From: Welwitschia mirabilis
Taxonomy: Eukaryota > Gnetophyta > Gnetopsida > Welwitschiales
DNA: 64,000 nucleotides
Reading direction: 5' to 3'
Assembly (NCBI GenBank): GCA_051453625.1
Contig: JBOZIK010000001.1
Location: 154,367,339-154,431,338, forward strand
Shown here one piece after another: positions 21,681 to 33,735 of this stretch. Every line of letters begins with the position of its first letter. The stretch's first letter is position 1. The position numbers and the translations under genes were made by a program. The notes below the pieces were generated by a model. The model did not search any database and was not told the origin of the DNA. It worked only from the letters and a program-made list of their open reading frames with translations.

Positions 21681-24600
21681 CATTAACCTTTTCACTTTTC
21701 CACTCATTTCACACATAAAGTGTTCAATCCCATTTTCTTTTAGGTACTACTATACTTTATTTTTTTCTTTTTCTTATTAAATATTTTTGTATTATTTTTA
21801 TATCCCTTTTCTTGTTGGGTACCTTTCCTTATAGGTGACATTAGGGCATATATTGTTTTTTATAGAACCTTTCTTAGACTTTTTCTTCTATTTTATGAAC
21901 TTTTTCTACTTTTCACAAATGTTTGTTCTATTGAATTAGAGATTTAAAGGAGGTTCCATAATCGAGTTTTATTAGGTATCTACTTTAAATTTAATTGATC
22001 TTTGTAGCTTTCTTTTTTTCCATCTTTGACATCCTATTATCTTTTCTATCTTAGGTTCTCAATATGCTTTTTTAGATTCTTAAAGTGCTACCATTTTATA
22101 CCCTATGCATGGGCTTATTTTTATTTTGAAGAAGAGTATTCATTTAGATTTTGGATTTAAGTGAGGAAAATAATGTTTCTTTCAAGGTATCTCATTTAAA
22201 TTCTATTTTAAGGATTTCTTAGCTAAACAATTATATGAATATGTTTATGTAAGGGAAATATATACAATAGGCATGATGTAACTATTATCAATTTTCTAAC
22301 TCTCGATTATGATTCTTATGGATAACTAATTACTTATTGCCTTCCTCCATAATTACTTTAGTNNNNNNNNNNACCCCCCATTACATCACATACCTCATAT
22401 CTTTTGTTATAAGGGGAATTTCTTTTGATTAAGCTTCTACTATTTATTTCTCTATGTTAGCCCAACTTATTCATCTTAAATAAGGTAGATTTCATGGTTA
22501 TGTACTTTTAGAAATGTACTTTGTAAGCACTAGGCTTAGAAGTCTATAGTCATTTTATTCTTCTTTAACTGATTTCTATTTTTTATGGCCTTGATTATAT
22601 GTACCCTATTAACCTTTAATTTACTTCTGCTCTTCTAGCATAATAAGAAAAAAAATAAAGTTTGTATGACCCTATGAATTCTTTTAAGGGTACTTTCTTT
22701 GTTTTGTCTAAGGTAGAAATTTTATCCACTTATTCTTTTAATGATAATATGACATTAATTAAGGATTTTATTTATATGGTGTATAGATAAATATAGTAAC
22801 TATTTCTACTTCATGAGACTTCTTGTATCACTGCAATGACAAGAAAGTAATGTAGCCAATTTCTTATGAGGTGCTAGAGCAGGATTTATCCCTTAACTTT
22901 TGTTGTACTTAGACTCATGAGGTTTATTTTTATTCTTTATATTTTTTTTCTTTTCTATAATATTGCTTTCTTTCTTCATTATTTTCTTTTAATAAGCACC
23001 AAGTTCTTTTCATTATTTTACAAGGTTTAAAGACTCTTCCTATCGTGAATGAGGAGGAGGTGGATTTTATCATCTTGTGTACCCTAAAAGATTTCAAATA
23101 GCTAAGGGAGCAGGCCATTATGGTGAGTGGTTCCATTTNNNNNNNNNNNNNNNNNNNNNNNNNNNNNNNNNNNNNNNNNNNNNNNNNNNNNNNNNNNNNN
23201 NNNNNNNNNNNNNNNNNNNNNNNNNNNNNNNNNNNNNNNNNNNNNNNNNNNNNNNNNNNNNNNNNNNNNNNNNNNNNNNNNNNNNNNNNNNNNNNNNNNN
23301 NNNNNNNNNNNNNNNNNNNNNNNNNNNNNNNNNNNNNNNNNNNNNNNNNNNNNNNNNNNNNNNNNNNNNNNNNNNNNNNNNNNNNNNNNNNNNNNNNNNN
23401 NNNNNNNNNNNNNNNNNNNNNNNNNNNNNNNNNNNNNNNNNNNNNNNNNNNNNNNNNNNNNNNNNNNNNNNNNNNNNNNNNNNNNNNNNNNNNNNNNNNN
23501 NNNNNNNNNNNNNNNNNNNNNNNNNNNNNNNNNNNNNNNNNNNNNNNNNNNNNNNNNNNNNNNNNNNNNNNNNNNNNNNNNNNNNNNNNNNNNNNNNNNN
23601 NNNNNNNNNNNNNNNNNNNNNNNNNNNNNNNNNNNNNNNNNNNNNNNNNNNNNNNNNNNNNNNNNNNNNNNNNNNNNNNNNNNNNNNNNNNNNNNNNNNN
23701 NNNNNNNNNNNNNNNNNNNNNNNNNNNNNNNNNNNNNNNNNNNNNNNNNNNNNNNNNNNNNNNNNNNNNNNNNNNNNNNTTTTCCTTCTTCTACATCATA
23801 GTATCCACTAGTTATGACTTAGTATCTACAATATTTTTCGTACCTCCTCCTACACCTAAGAGCATCATTAGTAAGCATATCAAGTTATGTACTATAGAGA
23901 TCAGATACTCTTAATGCTGAAGTCCCTTACTCCATAGGTCAATCAATTGCTATACTAAATTGGGAACTTCTAGATTCTTTGAGATATGTTTCATGACTAG
24001 GTAACTCATCCTTTATGGACAGACAATGTTTATCCATTTCACTATTCTTATGCTACTAAATTTTCTTGAAACTATGAGTGAAGTTGTATGATCTATTTCA
24101 CTCTTCATTGTAATTCTCAATGAGAATGGCCATAGTAAGTAAAGGATTGTTATCATCTAATAGATATACTAGAATATTTTTATTACATGATCTGCCATGG
24201 GGTTAAGCAATACGAGACTGCAAATGATACCATATACACGCTTTAAGTAATATTGTTTTCTTTATATTTATTTGAATCGACTATATTCATATTTGTAATA
24301 ATCCTCTTTCTTTCTATATAATGAAGTAGAAAATTTACACATTTATAAAAAGAAATCAAGTATGGATGCTTCTTAATTAGTGGCTTTAAAAGCCCAACAT
24401 GCCCAGATTTTAGCATAATTAGCAAAGAGCAAGTAGATGCTTCACACTTATGTAGATTATTGGACTATTATTATAGAAGATATTATAGCAATATATCATG
24501 ATTACAAGCTATCTTGGGAGCATCTATTGGATACCTAAATGGCTTATAATAAACTTCACATGAATTTATACTATAAGTGTTTTTTAATTGCTTCTAAGTT

Positions 24601-25633
24601 TACTGGGATATCATCATCTTTGAATTCTATGGTTTGAGCTATTTCTCTCACTCCTCTAATTCCTACTTTTAATGCTAGTTCAACTAACATAGAATAGGTT
24701 GCTGAGCTCATGGAAGGCCAAGAGCTTACTTTATGTTTATCTTATGCTTTTTCTTCTTTCAAGATTGCTTNNNNNNNNNNNNNNNNNNNNNNNNNNNNNN
24801 NNNNNNNNNNNNNNNNNNNNNNNNNNNNNNNNNNNNNNNNNNNNNNNNNNNNNNNNNNNNNNNNNNNNNNNNNNNNNNNNNNNNNNNNNNNNNNNNNNNN
24901 NNNNNNNNNNNNNNNNNNNNNNNNNNNNNNNNNNNNNNNNNNNNNNNNNNNNNNNNNNNNNNNNNNNNNNNNNNNNNNNNNNNNNNNNNNNNNNNNNNNN
25001 NNNNNNNNNNNNNNNNNNNNNNNNNNNNNNNNNNNNNNNNNNNNNNNNNNNNNNNNNNNNNNNNNNNNNNNNNNNNNNNNNNNNNNNNNNNNNNNNNNNN
25101 NNNNNNNNNNNNNNNNNNNNNNNNNNNNNNNNNNNNNNNNNNNNNNNNNNNNNNNNNNNNNNNNNNNNNNNNNNNNNNNNNNNNNNNNNNNNNNNNNNNN
25201 NNNNNNNNNNNNNNNNNNNNNNNNNNNNNNNNNNNNNNNNNNNNNNNNNNNNNNNNNNNNNNNNNNNNNNNNNNNNNNNNNNNNNNNNNNNNNNNNNNNN
25301 NNNNNNNNNNNNNNNNNNNNNNNNNNNNNNNNNNNNNNNNNNNNNNNNNNNNNNNNNNNNNNNNNNNNNNNNNNNNNNNNNNNNNNNNNNNNNNNNNNNN
25401 NNNNNNNNNNNNNNNNNNNNNNNNNNNNNNNNNNNNNNNNNNNNNNNNNNNNNNNNNNNNNNNNNNNNNNNNTTTTGCTACCTTTTAGATGTTTGCTTTT
25501 TGGCTTTGAAGCTTTTCATCTTATTGTCTTGTTTTGTACTTGATTTAAATAGTATTAAAAACTTATGCACTTTCATCTTCATTTTTTTTTGTTTTACTTC
25601 AATTAGAAAGATAGAAATTTACTATCTTTTATG
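21681..25633. other. Unassigned interior of G2, with three gaps
   Basis: Gaps lie at 22363-22372, 23139-23779 (641 N) and 24771-25472 (702 N). The sequence between them shows no domain I can name. A minus-strand stretch at about 24766-24610 is open for some 50 codons (contains VRVEIA-like and EFKDDDIPVNLEAIKKHL segments) but matches no family known to me. gag of G2 should lie near the primer site at 25634, largely within the 702-base gap. Confidence 0.35.
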
Positions 25634-25645
25634 ACTTTAATATCA
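25634..25645 (-). other. Primer-binding site of G2 (tRNA-iMet, decayed)
   Basis: The plus strand reads actttaatatca against canonical gctctgatacca; the four differences are all transitions. It lies three bases from the LTR edge. Confidence 0.7.
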
Positions 25646-25648
25646 ATT

Positions 25649-26068
25649 ATAATGTTTTAAATTACTAAATCATACTTGAATGTTTCATTGTAATTATGAA
25701 TATTAGAAATTAAAAAATAACAAACTTGAAAACACATTAATTGAATGAAAATGAAGTATCTCTTATAATAGTAATAATATCATCTCTATACCTTACTTCA
25801 GCCCTGAACTAGTGGTCAAAAGTAAAGATGTGGGCTATGATCTTAGCCTCCCTAAGGGGTCCTAGGGAATTAGTTAAGGTTGTCATCAGCTACATCTACC
25901 TAGTATATCCACCTTCACCTAATGCTATAGGCTTGAAAATCAAGAAAAAGAAATACTATATTATAATTAAGGATCACACCCTTTTGTTATATAGCAGTTT
26001 CATTACTTGTATATTAATAACTCTTAATAAATAATTAATTAATTACAAGTGATCTTGGAACATGATCA
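25649..26068 (-). repeat. 5' LTR of G2
   Basis: Pairs with 13299-13736. The minus strand begins TGATCATGTTCCAAG at 26068, aligning to TGCCATATTCCAAA of the other copy. Next to it stands tcttt (26069-26073), also found at 13294-13298. Confidence 0.82.
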
Positions 26069-26098
26069 TCTTTTATATCATAGTATTATATAACGTTT

Positions 26099-26110
26099 TC
26101 TCTGATACCA
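26099..26110 (-). other. Primer-binding site of G1 (tRNA-iMet, nearly intact)
   Basis: ctctgatacca at 26100-26110 matches 11 of the 12 canonical positions. Three bases further (26114) a sequence beginning tgcaaccc marks the end of an LTR on the minus strand. It is outside G2, and the element it primes must continue below G2, where the G1 gag-pol lies. Confidence 0.8.
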
Positions 26111-26113
26111 CTA

Positions 26114-27098
26114 TGCAACCCTTAACTTAATCAAATCCTTAATAATATGTGTAACTTAAAACAATTTTAAATGCTCAAAGGAGAAGTAACTTACTCAAAA
26201 TAATTACCTTTAACTCTTATAAAAGTCTAGGATTAGGAAAGAATACTACTACATTCTAAGTATATAAGGAATTGATAAAGTGATAGTTTATACTTGTATT
26301 GATTAAATTGCTTGTTAAAGTTTCTATACAATAATTATTTCATGAATCTATCCTAATAATCAAAGAAATATATTTATTAGTTATTCTTCATTAACTTACA
26401 CTAGTAAATAAAGCATAAGAATTAAATAAATATTAGGTTTATAAGTAAATATTTTAATAATTAATTTTAATTATCCTTTATAATATAATAACTATGACTA
26501 TTATAGAAATAATACTATCATAGTAACTAAATTAGCATTATTACATAATTATGTGATAGCATAGCCTTAGAATTTTTATAGACATACCTAGTTGTAACAT
26601 TTGGAAATTAGTATAAGTCACATCACACTCTAATAAGGATTCACCTTAAGGTCTAGGGATAAATATAAAGATTGTAATATATTATCATCAAATAGAAATG
26701 AGAAAATTAACAAATAAAAATTTAATACTAGTGACTAATGGTATTCATTTATGGAGCTCTACAAGTTATGATCAAAGAAATAATGTCTTCCTAAGGTTAT
26801 AAAAATAAATAATACCATAAATCTTACTAGTAAAAATCTTAGAAAACATCTTTATTGGTAATGCTTTACATATCATATGAAATATCACTTTCACTAATGT
26901 AATTAGAAAGGCTAATAGTTAGTACAAAAAAAAGATATTATCATAATAAATATCTTTACTATAATTAATCAATAAAAGTATATCAGAATTAACTCTTTGA
27001 ATCATGTTTCATGCATCACATAATAGCCTACCCCATTAGCATAATCATAGAGGCTAATGGTAACATAAACTTATAATAAGCTTCAATATATGCATAGG
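26114..27098 (-). repeat. G1 5' LTR, R-U5 part
   Basis: Sequence directly adjoining the G1 primer site, without coding content. It is interrupted at 27098 by C2 and presumably continues at 42987. No second copy of this LTR lies in the window, so its identity rests on the primer site and on the TATA box at 43909-43916. Confidence 0.6.
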
Positions 27099-28503
27099 TG
27101 AGGATCATTTAACTCAGAGGGGAGGGTTGAATAATGTCTACCAAAAATAAATTCAGCTAAAAAAAATTAAAACTTATATAATAAACACCTTACTATATTA
27201 ATGTGGTTTCCTAATCTAGGTACATTCACACAGAGAGGGTGAATTTCTCTCACACCTCTAGATATTCTTAACACATAAAATAGTGATTTTGCAGAATCAC
27301 CAACCTTATACGATTAAGATGATTCTCTTAAGAAAAGACTCTCTTCTCATTAAAGATATTTGATAAACTAAAGACAAAAACATGCTCACAAGCACTTACA
27401 TAAGCACATCCATACAAAGGTTATATTATAATATGGAAACCCTAGCAAGGGATCCTATGATTGAAAATAAGAAATAGACTATAATGAATGTATTCAAAAC
27501 TCTAGTACTCCTACAATGTAATTCCATTAAAACATGAGAATAAATGAAACAACAAGCTTAAAATATGTCTCTTTGATGAAGCGCTTAAGTTTTCCCTTGT
27601 TGTTATTACCCATGAGTGTCAAATATCAGCATGATGTAGGTTTATAAAAGCCAATGATCAAATGATGTACTTACTAGATATTCCTTTATTAAAAATAGCT
27701 GAACAATTCATGAGTAGTATGAACCTATGCATTCTTATTTTTCTTCTCTCTATATGTCCTTTATACTTTTTAATGTCTTCTTATTGTTGCCCTCGAGGAA
27801 TAGTATTTGAGAGGTTGTAATAGCTATAACAGGGATAGAAATAACTAAGCATGATATTCAATGGCTCTTTTATTTTTCATAGGTTTTTAGAATAGATGTC
27901 TTTTAAATGGTAGATGTCTCTTGTCAGGTAAACATATTCAGCATGAGAGACATCTCTATTTAAACTATCCAAATTTTGATAAAACTTGAACTAACTTTTT
28001 TGTGATCCTTAGTAATTATGAATCTAAGATGTAAATATTGATTAATTCCTTGGAATGTAGATAATTCATTAAAATATAATATGTTTTTATTACCTCTTCC
28101 AATTCAGTATAAACATCTTTAACTATATAGATGTCTTTCAAGAGTTAAAATAGCATAGATGTCTTTAATGTCATAGTGTCTTTCACATGTTTAAGATCCT
28201 TGCTTCAATATAGATTTATTTGTCAATATATATGTATTTCTCTATGTTGAATTATGGCTTAGCATAGACATCTTTGATGTAACAGACATCTTTCTATAAA
28301 TGTCTTCAAATGTATAGACATGTTCAGTCAGTTATGATTTGTCAGACATGAAATTTGAGGTAAACCTTCTATGTAATATGAACTTAAAGTTTTGACTTGA
28401 ATTGATGCTTTATGGGATTTAATGTTCTCTAATTTGACCTATCTACATAATAGATACAATACATTTGACAAGTGAAATAATTAAAACTATAATTTTATCA
28501 ACA
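27099..28503 (-). repeat. 3' LTR of C2
   Basis: TG...CA bounded: the minus strand begins TGTTGATAAAATTATAG and ends ATGATCCTCA. Long parallel similarity to 41585-42986, including the aacaccttacta, ctctagatattctta and acatttgacaa blocks. Contains at least eight copies of agatgtct/agacatct. Confidence 0.9.
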
Positions 28504-28520
28504 ATCTCCCCCTTTTTGAT
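28504..28520 (-). other. Polypurine tract of C2
   Basis: The minus strand reads CATCAAAAAGGGGGAGAT just before the LTR. This is the typical tract of SIRE-like copia elements. Confidence 0.9.
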
Positions 28521-30184
28521 GATGTTCAAAACTTGGAAAATCTCATTAGTATAATCATGTTTTATCTAGTAAATAAAGATAGTTTAATCCAAGAGAGAAT
28601 ATAATGTATGAATGAGACATGATATAAATTTCAACAGTTTTAAAAATATTTACAACCACATACAAAATCATGAAAAGTAGTAAAATATAAAAGTACATAA
28701 GCATTAAGTAATCTCATATAAGTAAAAATAATAATAGTTAATAATAGATCATGTAATGTATAACAATAATAGTAAATAATAATAGATAATAATAGGACAT
28801 GTAATGTGTGCCAACAATACTAAAGTAATCATTAACAATGATGTGACTCTTAGGGATTCCAACCCATATATATCAAGATCATATCCTTCAAGCTCAGATA
28901 GGATGTCCAATTTGATTTTTCTATCTTATTTTCCTTTTTGAATAGCATACAAAAAGAGCTAATCACTGAGAGCTGAGTTATTGGTGTACCATATGCCTTC
29001 TCTTACATTGTTTCTATCATTGTCATTATCCCTAGTGGTGGAGGTCTAAATGACATATGAAGAGGGAGATGTGAATGGAGGTGTATATCATTTTCTAGAT
29101 GGTCACTGAGAGGACTTACTAGGGCTCTAAGAGTCTATCTTATCATATGTGAATATGTCTGAGGAGTAATAGAAGTGATAAAGAAATGCAGTGGCAATCT
29201 TAATGAAAGATGGTGATGGAGCTCTACTAAGAGGTAGAACATGGATCAGTTTTATAAAAGATGATGTTAGAGATGAAAGGCAAGGTGGTGAGGATGGATG
29301 AGAAAGTGATGAAGGCTATGTAGAATGGATAATAGGTCATTTTCAATGAGGCTTACAAAAGATGAGGGGTGGATCATTAGAGCTCTCATAGTTTTCCTTT
29401 TTCTTCCCTCATATCTGTGCTAGAGCCAANNNNNNNNNNCTATGTGAGATCCTAGTGATCTCCTTGGGTCTATCCCTCCTCTATTATGAACTCTGAAGAA
29501 TTATTATTTACTACATGGCCTGAGCCATATTCTATAGTATGTAGTGATAAAGCTTCCTCTACCTCTATTTTTTTCTTGAAATTAGTCCTAGTAGAAGTCC
29601 CCATGGATTCCTAATTAGCTGTAGGAGCCTCTTCTTCACTACCCATGGAATAGTGCTTTTTCAACCTTAACATGTTGTGTCTATTCTTACCTACCATCTT
29701 AGAAATAGCCTTCAACCCATTCTCTACTAATGATGTACTATGAGATGTTGTATAGTAAGAGTTCTAACTATGATTTTAAGGTCTTCTACTTGTTCCTTCA
29801 CTAGCTGGTATGAGTGCTTATTGTTTCTCACTAAATTCTAATAGTGGCTTCTTAGTTTAAATGAGATTTATCTATGGCACTAAGATGCTAGCATTACTAA
29901 TAATTATACTGATCAAGTAACGATAACATAAAGTCTAACTCTTTCATAAAAGAGTAATAATATCCATAGACAAAATAAACCCTAGATCAATTTTCAGCCC
30001 ATAAGTAGGTACTAAATCATAAATGTCTACATTAGATTGCAATAGCTATAGTTACCATCCCAAATAAGTATGTGGTAGAAAGTAATTAAAATCAAAATAA
30101 AGGCATCTAGTATCATATCTTTATATTCTATATTTTTATAAAAATTCATTCTAAAATGTTAAAAAAGCACATTGCTCAAGGAAC
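28521..30184 (-). pseudogene. C2 extra (env-like position) ORF, C-terminal part, and 3' untranslated region
   Basis: From about 29700 to 29440, the minus strand has an almost open frame with KMVGKNRHNMLRLKKHYSM, then an acidic-polar stretch (GSEEEAPTAN, KKKIEVEEAL) and one or two stops. It lies downstream of the EFYxNIHEID segment (38993-39400) once G3 is removed, so it is probably the tail of the same ORF. SIRE-like elements carry such an ORF after RNase H; its function is not established. A 10-base gap lies at 29430-29439. The remainder down to the polypurine tract has no visible coding content. Confidence 0.5.
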
Positions 30185-30189
30185 ATTGT

Positions 30190-31247
30190 TGTTACGATGT
30201 GTATTTATGCAAGTTCTTAGGCTAAAAAAGATTCTATTCATTATAAAATAAATAAATATCTTGCATAATACAACACACTAGTATGAGTTGAAGTAGACCT
30301 GAAATGTTTTATTCTCGCTGAAGTCTATGAGTATGAGACTTAGGTAGCTTTACAAATGAATACTAGAAACTAGAAATAAAGAATAATGCAATAAATAAAA
30401 GGTATAATGCATAATGAAACTATTCTAAATGTAAATGCAAAATGAACTAATACTACTTGCCTTCAGCCTTAACAAAGGCTGCACTTGATAATCTATATCA
30501 CCTAGGAAATTCTCACTATATCAAGGGCAACATAGACTATAAGAATTATAATAAAATCTAACATGCAAACATGAAAATAAAACAAGGTTTTTGTATTAAA
30601 GAGTAATAATCATTTTAGTTACAAAATAGTTGGGTCTCAATGGAGAATACACAACCCTCCACCAACTACACATCTTTCCGCAATGCTCAAGATGGATCTC
30701 CTGCCTTTCTCTCTCTCCTATTATAAGAATGCCTAGTAAAATAAAGATGAGAAGGAGAGTTAAAGAGGTCTTATTTATAAGAGAATATAACAGAAAAGGA
30801 AAAACATTAGGTGTGATTAGGCGTGCTCATAAATGACTCAGAAACAGATGAAACAGTGAATGAAATCTATCCGAGTCAGAAACATGACAGTGTCATCTAG
30901 GCTGTTATCCAGACAAAAATGGGAATAATAGAATATTCTCAAAATGATGACTCAGTAGTCCACATTAGTAGTCGCCATCCTGCCTATTGTGGAAACAACT
31001 GAGGGGACGACTGTCTTCTTTGATTATTTTCTTAAGCAAAAAATTAGCATTTTTGTCATGAATACTTCTTAAAAGCTCTATGCATCAAAAAGTGCCTTTA
31101 ATACAAAAAAATTAGATAAGAATCACACTTTTTTGAGATTTCCTCTTGTATGTTCAAAATCCTCAAAATTAAACCTAAACCTGTATAAAAGTCCTACAAA
31201 ATAACTTATAAAACCCTATTAAATAATTGTAAATTAGCAACACAACA
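30190..31247 (-). repeat. 3' LTR of G3
   Basis: The minus strand begins TGTTGTGTTGC and ends CGTAACA. Closely parallel to 37931-38987. TATA box on the minus strand at 30772-30779 (plus tatttata). Palindromic motif copies lie at about 30890-30930 and 30957-31012. Confidence 0.92.
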
Positions 31248-31494
31248 TAGCCCCCAACTTAGCCTTTGTCAGTCCCTAATAAAAACTAGGTGGAAAAACC
31301 ATAATTTTGAGTCAATTTATTTTTTAAAAGATGATTTTGGAAGTTATAAATATGCTCATAAACACATCACATGGATAGATAACAAGTAATGCATAATGTG
31401 TATGAAAATTTTGAAATTTTTTTGTCATGAAAGCTCTGAATTAAGTTTAAAATTTTTAAAAAATCAGCCCTGAAAATGGGCCTTTGTCCTCCGT
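31248..31494 (-). other. G3 polypurine tract and 3' untranslated end, outer copy
   Basis: The minus strand reads AAGTTGGGGGCTA next to the LTR, preceded by GGGACTGACAAAGGC. The same arrangement occurs at 32571-32815 and in G4 at 56760-56787, so this is the family 3' end. It runs into the 100-N gap at 31495-31594. Confidence 0.85.
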
Positions 31495-31594
31495 NNNNNN
31501 NNNNNNNNNNNNNNNNNNNNNNNNNNNNNNNNNNNNNNNNNNNNNNNNNNNNNNNNNNNNNNNNNNNNNNNNNNNNNNNNNNNNNNNNNNNNNN

Positions 31595-32570
31595 TATGAG
31601 TGGGAGTAGACCCGAAATGTCATATTCTCATTAAAGTCTATGAGTATGAGACTTAGGTTGCTTTATAAAAGTATAGGAACCAGAAATAAATGATAATGCA
31701 GAAAATAAAATACAATGTAAGATAAAAAATGCAATCTAAACTAACACGCAATGCAAAAATAATCCTAATACTACTTGATTTCAGCCTTAAAAAAATCTTT
31801 CCTTGATAATTTATATCACCCAAAAATTTTTACCAGATCAAGGGAAACATAGACTATAAGGGTCATAAGAAAATCTAACATGTAAACATGAAAATAAAAT
31901 AAGGTTTTTGTATTAAAGAGTAACAAGCATTATGGTTACAAAATAGTAGTGTCTTAATAGAAGATATATAGCCCTCCACCAAATTCATGTCTTTTTGCAA
32001 TGCTCAAGATGGATCTCCCGTCCTTTGCTCTTCTATCATGAGAATATTTGGTGCAACGAAGATGGAAAGGAGATTCAAGGGAGGTCTTATTTATAAGAAA
32101 ATACAATAAAAAAGAACAAATAATAGGTGTAGTTAGGCACACTCATAAATGACTCAGAAATGGATAAAATGGTTAAGGAAATATATCCAAGTTGGTTACA
32201 TACTAGTATCATTCTAGCTATCATCCAGACAGCCATAGGGACAATAGTACATTATAGAATATTCTCAAAAATGATGACTTAGCAATCCACATCAATAACC
32301 ATCATTCTATCTATCATGTGGATGACAGAGGGGATGATAATTTCCTTTGATTATCATCTTAAGAAGAAACTTAACATTTTTATCATGAATCCTTCTTCAA
32401 AGCTTTGTGCATTAGAAAGTGCCTTTAATACATCAAATTTGGATAAGAATCGTACTTTTTCAAGATTTCCTTTTGTATCTCCAAAATCATTAGAATTGCA
32501 GCTAAACCTGTATAAAAGTCCTAAAAAATTCATAAAACCCCATTAAATAACCATAAATTAGCAGTGCAAC
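31595..32570 (-). repeat. Third, more diverged LTR copy within G3
   Basis: Aligns to the G3 LTRs from tatgagtgggagtagaccc to gtgcaaca, lacking about the first 100 bases, which fall in the gap. TATA box on the minus strand at 32088-32095. It differs more from the two outer LTRs than these differ from each other, for instance in the block after caatgtaagat. It is followed by its own tract (32571-32584). Confidence 0.85.
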
Positions 32571-33560
32571 ATAGCCCCCACTTAGCCTTTGTTGGTCCCT
32601 AACAAAATATAGGTAGACAAACCATAGTTGCAAGCCAATTTAGTTTTCAAAAGATAAATCTAGAAGTTATAAACCAGGCTTATAAAACACATCATATTGA
32701 TAAATGATAAGTAATGCATAATGTGTATGAAATTTTAAAAATTTTATTCATGAAATCTCTAAATTAAGTTAAAGTTTTTTGAAAAATGATCCATGAAAAT
32801 GAGTCTCTGCCCCCCTCCTGAACGAAAAAGCAATACATCCCGTATTGTTAAAAAAAAAATAAAGCAAAGAAAATAGATGGAAGTGAGAAGATAGGTAAAA
32901 GATGGTGAGAATGAGGACAATTTTCAAAACAAAGTACAAAGCTGAGTAATGTCAGAGTTAAAAAACATAGAGATAGGAAATATTCTAACAAGTAAAAAAA
33001 AAATGTTTCATCATAAAAAAAACATATGCATCATTTTACAACACCAAAAATTTGAAAAATAAAATAAATTTATTAAGAAAAGACTTATCTAAGTAATATA
33101 TCATCTTTTATTAAAAACTTAATCAAGAAAAACATGCTAAGAAAATACGGTAATGACTTTGAAATAACTAATTAAGCCACAAAAAAATAAGAATAATGGA
33201 AATAAGATAACATAAACAAAAGATAGCTTACCAATTTAACATTTTAACTGAACAAATTTCCATGAAATAAATCATAATATCACTTGATGTGAAAAATGCA
33301 TGACTTAATGTACAAAAGTTCCATTCAATAAGGCAGTGATTATGATGATGCTAGAGTAATATGCTTTAAAAAATAAATAAATAGACCAAAGAAATACTTA
33401 AGAAATAAACTCTCTTGCCATCATCTCAAAACAAACACCCAAATCTCAAGAAATAAAATGATCATGTGGAAAGACTAAGAGTTTAGGAAACATGCAATGC
33501 CTCTAATGATACCAAAAACACCACTGATTCCATAGCCTTAAAGTTTAAATACAATTTTAT
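32571..33560 (-). other. G3 3' untranslated region, inner copy
   Basis: Starts with tagcccccacttagcc, the minus-strand polypurine tract of the inner LTR copy. Beyond it, the sequence is A-rich on the plus strand with no coding trace. Confidence 0.6.
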
Positions 33561-33564
33561 TATC

Positions 33565-33735
33565 CACGATAAAGGAAGTGTAACCATAGTCAAAGAAGTA
33601 AGGACCTGCGAAGCATAACCAATTGACCTTCTAGTGGAGTTCCTACAACTACCATATTACACTATCAAAGGCTTCTCTCAGAGATATTTACTCCAGTGTA
33701 CTTGTGATAGGACATTATGGTAACCATGTTTTAGA
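33565..33735 (-). other. Conserved block downstream of pol in G3
   Basis: On the minus strand it parallels G4 at about 54755-54925: both contain atgtcctatc(a/g)caag, acact(a/g)g(g/a)gtaaatat, ctttgatag versus ctttagtaa, atatggtag, ggaactccact and ttggt(c/t)atgct. Similarity here is higher than in the surrounding untranslated sequence. Short frames starting MSY exist in both, but each ends after about 20 codons. Confidence 0.75.

Larger units (their letters stand above)
13299..26068 (-). mobile_element. G2: Ty3/gypsy element with short LTRs and an enlarged, repeat-filled interior
   Basis: Direct repeats of about 430 bp (13299-13736 and 25649-26068) enclose minus-strand Ty3 RT and integrase. 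A decayed initiator-Met primer site (25634-25645) and a purine-rich tract (13737-13749) sit at the correct inner edges. Flanks share tcttt (13294-13298 and 26069-26073), a tentative target-site duplication. The span of 12.8 kb is far too long for an element with such LTRs. The excess lies between about 17.3 and 25.6 kb and includes a minisatellite, a solo-LTR-like block and four gaps, so at least one further insertion is likely. It is placed about 30 bp from the G1 primer site. Confidence 0.75.

Noticed and set aside
23077-23914. Three overlapping frames of 224-264 codons
   Set aside because: They span the 641-N gap and exist only because N gives no stops.
25570-25600. Poly-T and T-rich tracts as evidence for LINE or SINE tails
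   Set aside because: Such tracts are frequent in this AT-rich DNA and no LINE or SINE body lies next to them; the same holds for the 20-T run at 55353-55372.
24699-25634. Three frames of 251-311 codons
   Set aside because: They span the 702-N gap. The real ends (LCLSYAFSSFKIA, CYLLDVCFLALK) are short and match nothing I know.
32316-32546. 76-residue plus-strand frame
   Set aside because: It runs antisense through the inner G3 LTR copy; the matching frames in the other LTRs are not kept.
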